Assembly: GCA_001800005.1 (NCBI GenBank)
Contig: MGUL01000079.1
Coordinates: 1 to 5,245 of the forward strand
DNA from: Elusimicrobia bacterium RBG_16_66_12
GTDB lineage: Bacteria > Elusimicrobiota > Elusimicrobia > UBA1565 > UBA9628
Length of the DNA stretch: 5,245 nt
Direction of reading: 5' to 3'
In this document: positions 1 to 5,245 of the stretch, piece after piece
Layout: each line of letters starts with the position of its first letter
Numbering within the stretch: position 1 is the first letter of the stretch
The notes under the pieces: model-generated
Told to the model about the DNA's origin: nothing
What the model saw: the letters and a program-made list of their open reading frames with translations, nothing else
Databases searched by the model: none
Program-made: the position numbers and the translations under genes

Positions 1-810
1 CCCCGGAGCGATGTCGGGCAGAGTTTCGGGCAGAGCGTCGGGCGGCTTCGGGGCCGGGCTGATGTCCGGGAACGCCGGGAATCCAGACTCGGGCAGTCCC
101 GCTGGGACGGTGGAAGCGATCGATGCGGAGGCGGAGGCCGAGGCGAGGCGGTCCCGCATCTGCGAGCGCAGGGATTCCATTTCCTGCGCGAGGCTCGCGA
201 GCGTCGAACCATGGACCTCGACGTCGTGCTCGACGTGCTTCTCGGCCTCGACGGCCTTGTCGATCGTCTCGGTCAGGCGGGCGATCGAGGCCGCTCGCTC
301 TTCGAGTTCCCCGATCCGGCGCTTGAACTCCCCCGTCTCGGCCTTGAGGACCTCGGCCTCGCGGCGGCGCAGCTCGGTCTCTTGTCGGAGCTGCTCGGCG
401 TCCTTCTTGAGCTCGCTCGACTCTTGAGCCTTGCCCGCGAACTCGGCATGGAGACCGGCCAGTTCCGCATCCTTGACCCTGAGCCCCTCCTGGAGCTGCA
501 GCACGACGTCCTCGAGCATGGCCATCTTCTCCTGGAGGCTGTCGAGAACGGCGAGGTCCTTGAGCGTCGGTTCGGGCGGGAGTCCCGCCAGCGTGGCGAC
601 CGGAGTCTTGACTGCGTGCTCCTGGGAGGCCTTGATCAGCGCGACGGAGAGATCGGGCACCATGCCCGCCCTCTGCCAATCGCCCATGCTGGTCCCCTTG
701 CGGCCTTCGGGGCAGACGAGGCTTTCGGCGCTGAAAGAGGGAAGACGGCTCAGGTCTTCCGGCGAGTAAGGTCCCAGGACCTGGTTGCTCTGGAATATCC
801 AGTATTTCAT
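1..810 (-). CDS. GYF_2/DUF4339-like N-terminal module plus coiled-coil protein, partial (runs off left edge)
   Basis: The frame is open for 270 codons from ATG at 810-808 to the window edge; the 3' end lies outside. An in-frame TAA at 861-859 is followed by no ATG, GTG, TTG or CTG before 810, so this is the first possible start. Residues 1-52 resemble the GYF_2 (DUF4339) module: MKYWIF at the start, GPYSPEDL at 13-20, LVCPEGR at 31-37 and GDWQRAG at 43-49. A linker follows. From about residue 83 to 223 the chain is rich in Glu, Lys, Gln, Leu and Arg in heptad-like spacing with almost no Pro or Gly, suggesting a long coiled coil. An Ala/Ser run (223-232) leads into a Pro-rich stretch (236-270). 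No signal peptide or membrane segment is visible. Bacterial GYF_2 modules are thought to be protein-interaction domains, so a scaffold role is only inference. The gene is divergent from the tRNA/tig cluster and need not share its function. The coding call is strong; the function is unknown. Confidence 0.85.
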   Translation of the reverse strand, partial: MKYWIFQSNQVLGPYSPEDLSRLPSFSAESLVCPEGRKGTSMGDWQRAGMVPDLSVALIKASQEHAVKTPVATLAGLPPEPTLKDLAVLDSLQEKMAMLEDVVLQLQEGLRVKDAELAGLHAEFAGKAQESSELKKDAEQLRQETELRRREAEVLKAETGEFKRRIGELEERAASIARLTETIDKAVEAEKHVEHDVEVHGSTLASLAQEMESLRSQMRDRLASASASASIASTVPAGLPESGFPAFPDISPAPKPPDALPETLPDIAPG

Positions 811-819
811 GGCAAGGTG

Positions 820-825
820 ATTATA
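820..825 (-). promoter_or_regulatory. Probable -10 box (TATAAT) for the GYF-domain gene, near-leaderless mRNA
   Basis: Read on the minus strand, 825-820 is a perfect TATAAT, with only 9 nt between it and the ATG at 810. Initiation at the usual distance would fall near 812-813, leaving a 5' leader of only 2-3 nt. The short upstream stretch (TCACCTTGCC) has no Shine-Dalgarno-like purine run, which fits leaderless translation. I found no convincing -35 hexamer at 16-18 nt spacing (the 17-nt position reads ACCGAA), so the call rests on the -10 box and its placement. A chance match is possible. Confidence 0.5.
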
Positions 826-910
826 AAGGAGCGGCGGAGATCTTCGGTGTCGTAAATGTTACGCCCCCTTGGGAAGAATAGCGGCATCATGCGCCCGCGT
901 CAAGGCCATC

Positions 911-939
911 TTGCGCCGACCCCGCCGATTTGCTATAAA
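911..939 (+). promoter_or_regulatory. Sigma70-type promoter for tRNA-Lys
   Basis: A -35 element TTGCGC (911-916) and a -10 element TATAAA (934-939) are separated by exactly 17 nt. TG at 931-932 gives an extended -10 (TGCTATAAA). The predicted start is around 945-948, at or within a few bases of the first base of tRNA-Lys at 948, as is common for tRNA genes. The segment between the elements is GC-rich and the -10 stands out as AT-rich. This is the only clear plus-strand promoter I can find upstream of the whole tRNA/tig/clpP/lon block. Confidence 0.7.
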
Positions 940-947
940 CATCCTAC

Positions 948-1021
948 GGGCCATTAGCTCAATTGGTTAGAGCAGATCCCTCTTAAGGATAAGGTTCTCG
1001 GTTCGATTCCGAGATGGCCCA
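948..1021 (+). tRNA. tRNA-Lys (anticodon CTT)
   Basis: The 74-nt cloverleaf folds cleanly. Acceptor GGGCCAT (948-954) pairs with ATGGCCC (1014-1020), and the discriminator is A1021. The D stem is GCTC/GAGC with loop AATTGGTTA. The anticodon loop is CTCTTAA, with U33 followed by CTT, which reads AAG (Lys). The T arm is CTCGG-TTCGATT-CCGAG. The anticodon stem has four Watson-Crick pairs plus a G27/A43 mismatch at its top. Position 15 is A and position 48 is T, an A-U version of the Levitt pair in place of the common G-C. No 3' CCA is encoded (CAC follows the discriminator), so the CCA-adding enzyme is needed. A promoter abuts its 5' end and a terminator follows 19 nt downstream, so it can act as a single-gene unit. 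Confidence 0.95.
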
Positions 1022-1040
1022 CACGCTTTTGGACGGACAG

Positions 1041-1068
1041 AGGACCGAGCAAACCTCGGTCCTTTTTT
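1041..1068 (+). terminator. Intrinsic (rho-independent) terminator between the two tRNAs
   Basis: A perfect 9-bp inverted repeat, AGGACCGAG (1041-1049) and CTCGGTCCT (1055-1063), encloses a 5-nt loop CAAAC and is followed directly by a T tract (TTTTTT, 1063-1068). This is a textbook intrinsic terminator for transcription from tRNA-Lys. It lacks a T tract in the opposite orientation, so it should act on plus-strand transcription only. It ends 3 nt before the first base of tRNA-Leu, leaving no room for a promoter after it. Confidence 0.9.
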
Positions 1069-1071
1069 AAT

Positions 1072-1152
1072 GGGCGGGTGGCGGAACGGCAGACGCGCGC
1101 GGCTTAGGACCGCGTGCCGAAAGGCGTGGGGGTTCGAGTCCCCCCCCGCCCA
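1072..1152 (+). tRNA. tRNA-Leu (anticodon TAG)
   Basis: This is an 81-nt class II tRNA. Acceptor GGGCGGG (1072-1078) pairs with CCCGCCC (1145-1151), with discriminator A1152. The D arm is GCG/CGC around GAACGGCAGA. The anticodon stem CGCGG/CCGCG encloses loop CTTAGGA; the anticodon at 1105-1107 is TAG, reading CUA and related Leu codons. The long variable arm (1115-1127) has the typical leucine stem GCC/GGC, and the T arm is GGGGG-TTCGAGT-CCCCC. No CCA is encoded; GGG follows the discriminator. It sits 28 nt upstream of the tig start codon and 3 nt after a terminator, with no promoter of its own that I can see. It may therefore depend on terminator read-through and be cut from the tig transcript. 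Confidence 0.96.
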
Positions 1153-1169
1153 GGGTCCGTCCTCGCGCC

Positions 1170-1174
1170 GGAGG
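1170..1174 (+). promoter_or_regulatory. Ribosome binding site of tig (GGAGG)
   Basis: GGAGG at 1170-1174 lies 6 nt upstream of ATG 1181, an ideal Shine-Dalgarno placement. It decides the start of tig: the reading frame stays open further upstream to an ATG at 1070, but that extension would translate through tRNA-Leu and cannot be real coding sequence. It is the only strong Shine-Dalgarno sequence I see among the four protein genes in the window. Confidence 0.85.
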
Positions 1175-1180
1175 TGCATC

Positions 1181-2452
1181 ATGGGTCTTTTCTCGTTGAA
1201 GTCGGACAAGGCGAAGTTCAAGAAGCTGAAGGAGGAAGGCTGCGTCGTCACGCTTTCGCTCGAGGTTCCGCCGAACGAGGTCGAGGAGCACACGCAGAAC
1301 GCCCTGGTCCGCCTGCAGCAGCGCGCCCGCCTTCCCGGCTTCCGCGTCGGCAAGGCTCCGCTCGACGTGGTCAAACAGCATTTCTCCGGCCACGCGCGCG
1401 AAGAGGCGCTGGACGCCGCCATCCGCAAGCACGTTCCCGCGGCGATCTCGGAGCTCAAGCTCCGCGTCGTCGACGCTCCCAGCGTCGAGGACGTGAAGTG
1501 GAAGGAGGGCGAGGCGCTCTCTCTCCAGGTCCGCGTCGAGGTCGCCCCGACGCCGACCGCCAAGGACTACGTGAAGATCCCCGTGGTCCGCAAGCCCGCG
1601 GCCGCCGATGAGGCTGCGCTGACCAAACGTCTCGAGGAGCTCCGCGAGGCCCACGCGCGTCTCGAGGCCGCGAAGGAAGAGTCAGTCGGCACGGCGCATT
1701 TCGCGGTCATCGATTTCGCGGCGTCCCGCGACGGCAAGACGCTGCCCAACGCCAAAGGGACCTCTGAGCTCGTGGACATGTCGGCCGAGCAGTCGGTGGA
1801 AGGCCTGACGTCGGGCCTCTTGGGCATGAAGCGCGGCGAGAGCAAACCGCTCAAGGTCAAGCTGGGCGGCAAGGAGACCGATCTCTCGGTCACCGTCAAG
1901 GAGATCAAGGTCAAGATCCTCCCTGCCGTGGACGCCGAGTTCGCCAAGGACCTGGGTTTCGAGACGGTCGAGGAAGTCAGGTCCAAGCTGAAGGAGGTCC
2001 TCGACCGCGAGGCCAAGTCCGAGGCCGACGTGGACGTCGCGCGACAGATCGAGGAATCCCTCGTCAAGGCCAACAAGTTCCCCCTGCCGCCCTCCATGGT
2101 CGAGCGCCAGCTCGAAGGCATGATGGAGCGCATGAGCCGCCAGTTCTCCGGCGCCGGGAAGATCCCGGAGAAGGTCCTGGCCGATTTGCGCGCCAAACTC
2201 CAGCCCAAGGCCGAAGACGAAGTGCGCCTGGCCTTCGTGATGAGCGCCATCGCCGAGAAGGAGAAGATCGAGGTCGCCGAGGCCGAGATCCAGGCCGAGC
2301 TCGAGGCCGGCCTCAAGGAAGCCGAGGACGAGGCCAAGAAGGATGAGATGCGCAAGGTCTTCGACAAGCGCAAGGACCAGATCGCCCACATGATCCGCGA
2401 GCGCAAGACCCTGGCATTCTTGAAAGAAAAAGCCGCCTACAAGGACTCCTGA
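1181..2452 (+). CDS. tig: Trigger factor (ribosome-associated chaperone, degenerate PPIase domain)
   Basis: The protein has 423 residues, close to the usual 430-450. Trigger factor binds the ribosome at the exit tunnel and shields nascent chains in the cytoplasm. The ribosome-binding signature is GFRVGKAP at residues 53-60. Residues about 20-125 form the N-terminal domain. Residues about 170-243 occupy the FKBP-type PPIase position (IDF at 177-179, DGK at 184-186, GLLGMKRGE at 212-220). This part is shortened: the family's GF motif is replaced by EGL, and the region equivalent to FPEEYH...L.GK is reduced to GGKETDL, so isomerase activity is doubtful. Residues about 247-423 match the helical substrate-binding domain, including FPLPPSMVERQLE at 300-312. 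The N terminus carries about 11 extra basic/hydrophobic residues (MGLFSLKSDKA) before the usual family start. The start is set by GGAGG at 1170-1174. It is the first protein gene of the tig-clpP-lon cluster, with clpP beginning 7 nt after its stop. Confidence 0.95.
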   Translation: MGLFSLKSDKAKFKKLKEEGCVVTLSLEVPPNEVEEHTQNALVRLQQRARLPGFRVGKAPLDVVKQHFSGHAREEALDAAIRKHVPAAISELKLRVVDAPSVEDVKWKEGEALSLQVRVEVAPTPTAKDYVKIPVVRKPAAADEAALTKRLEELREAHARLEAAKEESVGTAHFAVIDFAASRDGKTLPNAKGTSELVDMSAEQSVEGLTSGLLGMKRGESKPLKVKLGGKETDLSVTVKEIKVKILPAVDAEFAKDLGFETVEEVRSKLKEVLDREAKSEADVDVARQIEESLVKANKFPLPPSMVERQLEGMMERMSRQFSGAGKIPEKVLADLRAKLQPKAEDEVRLAFVMSAIAEKEKIEVAEAEIQAELEAGLKEAEDEAKKDEMRKVFDKRKDQIAHMIRERKTLAFLKEKAAYKDS

Positions 2453-2459
2453 GCCTATC

Positions 2460-3064
<605 letters not shown>

Positions 3065-3068
<4 letters not shown>

Positions 3069-5245
3069 GCGAGCCGAAGGCCGCCCTCGTGCGCCCGACG
3101 CGCCTGCCGCTGCTGGCGGTGCGCGACGTCGTCGTCTTCCCGCACATGGTCCTCCCCCTCTCCGTCGGGCGGCCCAAATCGGTCAAGGCGATCGAAGCGG
3201 CGATGCAGAAGCACGGCAAGCTCCTCGTCGTGGTCGCGCAGAAGGACGTGCTCGTCGAGGACCCCAAGACCGAGGACGTCTACCGCATGGGCGTCTTGGT
3301 CGAAGTCGTGCAGTACCTCAAGATGCCCGACGGCACGCTGAAGGTGTTCCTTCAGGGCCTCACCCGCGCCTGCGTCTCGGAGATGGAGTTCTCAGCCGCG
3401 ACCGGACATTGGGAGGCGTCGCTGGCCTATCCGGAGACTCCCGTCAAGCTCACGGCGGAGATGAAGGCCTTGATGCGCCACTGTCTGGAGGTCTGCGAGG
3501 AGCACGGCAAGCTCTCCCGCCGCGCCCCGGCCGAGCTCGCCGCGCTGCCGCAGGTGTCGGACCCCTCCGAACTCTCCGACAAGTCGGCCGCCGCCGTCAT
3601 CGGCAAGCCCGCCGACCGCCAGGCCCTGCTGGATCTGACGGACCCCAGGGCACGGCTGGAGAAGCTGGTCGTGCTCGTCAAGGCCGACTGCGAGATCCTC
3701 GGCCTCGAAAGGAAGATCCACTCCCGAGTCAAGTCGCAGATCGAGAAGACCCAGAAGGAGTACTACCTCAACGAGCAGATGAAGGCGATCCAGAAGGAAC
3801 TGCGCCAGAAAGACGAGTTCGCCGTCGAGATCGAGGACCTCAAGAAGGCGATCAAGGACGCCAAGATGCCTGAGCCGGCCGAGACCGCCGCGACCAAGGA
3901 GGTCTCCCGTCTCGAGAAGATGATGCCCTTCTCGCCCGAGTCCACCGTCTCCCGGACCTATCTCGACTGGATGATCCACCTGCCGTGGTCCAAGCGCACG
4001 CGCGACGTCATCGAGCTGGACAAGGCGCAGAAGATCCTCGACGAGGACCACTCGGGCCTGCCGAAGGCCAAGGAGCGCATCCTCGAGTACCTGGCCGTCA
4101 CCAAGCTCACCAAGGGCCTGCGCGGCCCCATCCTCTGCTTCATCGGCCCGCCCGGCGTGGGCAAGACCTCCCTGGGCCGCTCCATCGCCCGGGCCCTCGG
4201 CCGCAAGTTCGTGCGCATGTCTCTGGGCGGCGTGCGCGACGAGGCCGAGATCCGGGGCCACCGCCGCACCTACATCGGCTCCCTGCCCGGACGCCTGATC
4301 CAGAACCTGCGCAAGGCCGGCTCGCGCAACCCGCTGATCCTCCTCGATGAGATCGACAAGATGGGCATGGACTGGCGCGGGGACCCCTCCGCCGCCCTGC
4401 TCGAGGTCCTCGATCCCGAGCAGAACTCCGCCTTCATGGACCACTACCTCGACGTCGAGTTCGACCTTTCCCAGGTGATGTTCATCTGCACCGCCAACGA
4501 GATCGACGGGATCCCCGTCACTCTGCGGGATCGCCTGGAGGTCATCCGTTTCGGCGGCTATACCCAGGGAGAGAAGAAGGCCATCGCGACCACGCACCTG
4601 ATGCCCAAGGCGCTCGAAGCCCATGGGCTGAAGAAAGGGCAGTTCGAGATCGAGACGGCCGCGCTCGACCGCGTGATCGAGGAGTACACCCGCGAGGCGG
4701 GCGTGCGCCACCTCGAGCGCGAGATCGCCTCCCTCTGCCGCAAGGCCGCGCGCCGCGTCCTGGCCGAGAAGTGCGAGAAGGTCGTCGTCGGCGAGGCCGA
4801 CGTGCCCAAGCTGCTGGGCCCCGCCAAGTTCCCGCGTGAACTCAACTCCCACAACGACGTCGGCGTCTCGACGGGACTGGCTTGGACGGAGACGGGAGGC
4901 TCGACTTTGTCCATCGAGGCCGTCTCCGTCCCTGGGCGCGGCGAGGTGCGGATCACCGGCCGGCTCGGCTCGGTGATGACCGAATCCGCGCAGGCCGCGC
5001 TTTCGCACGTCAAGTCCGTGGCCGACGAGCTGGGCATCCCCCCCGAGGCCTTCCGCCGTCGCGACTTCCACCTGCACTTCCCCGAGGGGGCCGTTCCCAA
5101 GGACGGTCCCTCGGCCGGCATCGCGATCGCGACCGCCCTGGCCAGCCTCCTTTCCGGCCGCCCGGTGGTGGCGGGCCTCGCGATGACGGGCGAGATCACG
5201 CTGCGCGGGCGGGTCCTCCCCATCGGAGGCCTCAAGGAGAAGGTT
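3065..5245 (+). CDS. lon: ATP-dependent protease Lon (LonA type), partial at 3' end
   Basis: The frame is open for 727 codons to the right edge; Lon is usually about 780-820 residues, so only the C-terminal tail is missing. Lon is a cytoplasmic hexamer that unfolds and degrades damaged and regulatory proteins. Residues about 14-205 are the N-terminal substrate domain (LPLLAVRDVVVFPHMVLPL at 14-32). A helical linker follows (YYLNEQMKAIQKEL at 233-246). The AAA+ module has Walker A GPPGVGKT (361-368), pore loop TYIG (402-405), Walker B LILLDEID (424-431), sensor-1 Asn478, arginine finger in DRLEVI (489-494) and sensor-2 Arg548. The protease domain has catalytic Ser683 in PKDGPSAG and Lys726 in GGLKEK, the last full motif before the edge. 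The start is GTG 3065: an in-frame TAG at 3056-3058 precedes it and it is the first start codon after that stop. It overlaps the clpP stop as GTGA with no Shine-Dalgarno, implying translational coupling. A later in-frame GTG at 3089 is a weaker alternative. No key residue is missing. Confidence 0.96.

Noticed and set aside
211..855. 214-codon plus-strand open frame opposite the GYF-domain gene, and another at 11-427
   Set aside because: The minus-strand frame has a recognisable N-terminal domain, a coiled-coil pattern and a promoter. The plus-strand products are low-complexity mirror translations.
904..910. GGCCATC repeating the start of tRNA-Lys and complementary to its 3' acceptor strand
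   Set aside because: The match is only 6-7 nt and lies upstream of the predicted transcription start, so it is unlikely to be in the RNA; it is most likely chance.
955..975. TTAGCTC...GAGC inverted repeat resembling a CIRCE heat-shock operator
   Set aside because: It is the D arm of tRNA-Lys and does not match the TTAGCACTC-N9-GAGTGCTAA consensus. I found no other heat-shock operator upstream of tig.
1072..1152. tRNA-Leu as an integration (att) site for a mobile element
   Set aside because: No integrase gene and no repeated copy of the tRNA 3' end is present in the window, and housekeeping genes follow directly.
1070..1180. Upstream extension of tig to an ATG at 1070
   Set aside because: It would translate through the complete tRNA-Leu gene; the strong GGAGG at 1170-1174 points to ATG 1181.
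3392..5077. 561-codon open frame on the minus strand opposite lon
   Set aside because: It lies entirely antisense to lon, whose every domain and catalytic motif is conserved. Its translation is rich in Leu, Gly, Asp, Val and His repeats typical of the complement of GC-rich coding sequence, with no recognisable domain.

Overview
The window is GC-rich bacterial chromosome, densely coded, with third codon positions strongly biased to G/C. That bias opens long spurious reading frames on the opposite strand and in other frames. Everything points to a housekeeping locus; I see no phage, transposon, CRISPR or plasmid signature. The organism cannot be fixed from the sequence alone. A non-proteobacterial, uncultivated-type lineage seems likely; Elusimicrobiota is a tentative guess, resting only on the general look of the leftmost GYF-like protein and the unusual gene order.

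Layout: (1) positions 1-810, minus strand, hold the first 270 codons of a protein that runs off the left edge. It has an N-terminal GYF_2/DUF4339-like module, a long coiled coil and a proline-rich region. A TATAAT box lies so close to its ATG that the mRNA is probably nearly leaderless. (2) Positions 811-947 are a divergent intergenic region with that promoter and, on the plus strand, a well-formed promoter for the first tRNA. (3) Positions 948-1152 hold tRNA-Lys(CTT), a textbook intrinsic terminator, and tRNA-Leu(TAG). (4) From 1181 to the right edge lies a compact plus-strand protein quality-control cluster: tig (trigger factor), clpP (Clp protease peptidase) and lon (ATP-dependent protease, cut off just past its catalytic lysine).

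The three protein genes form a functional set. Trigger factor receives nascent chains at the ribosome exit, and ClpP and Lon degrade misfolded or regulated proteins. They are packed like an operon: 7 nt between tig and clpP, and a 4-nt GTGA overlap between clpP and lon. The tRNA-Leu gene lies 28 nt upstream of tig with no visible promoter of its own, so it may be the first member of the same transcript.

The points most worth checking are: clpX is missing from its usual place between clpP and lon; the ClpP triad aspartate is replaced by asparagine; a strong terminator separates the only clear promoter from the tRNA-Leu/tig/clpP/lon unit; and trigger factor has a shortened, degenerate PPIase domain. 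The start codons of the GYF protein, clpP and lon are each supported by an in-frame stop just upstream. I found no clearly new biological system here.
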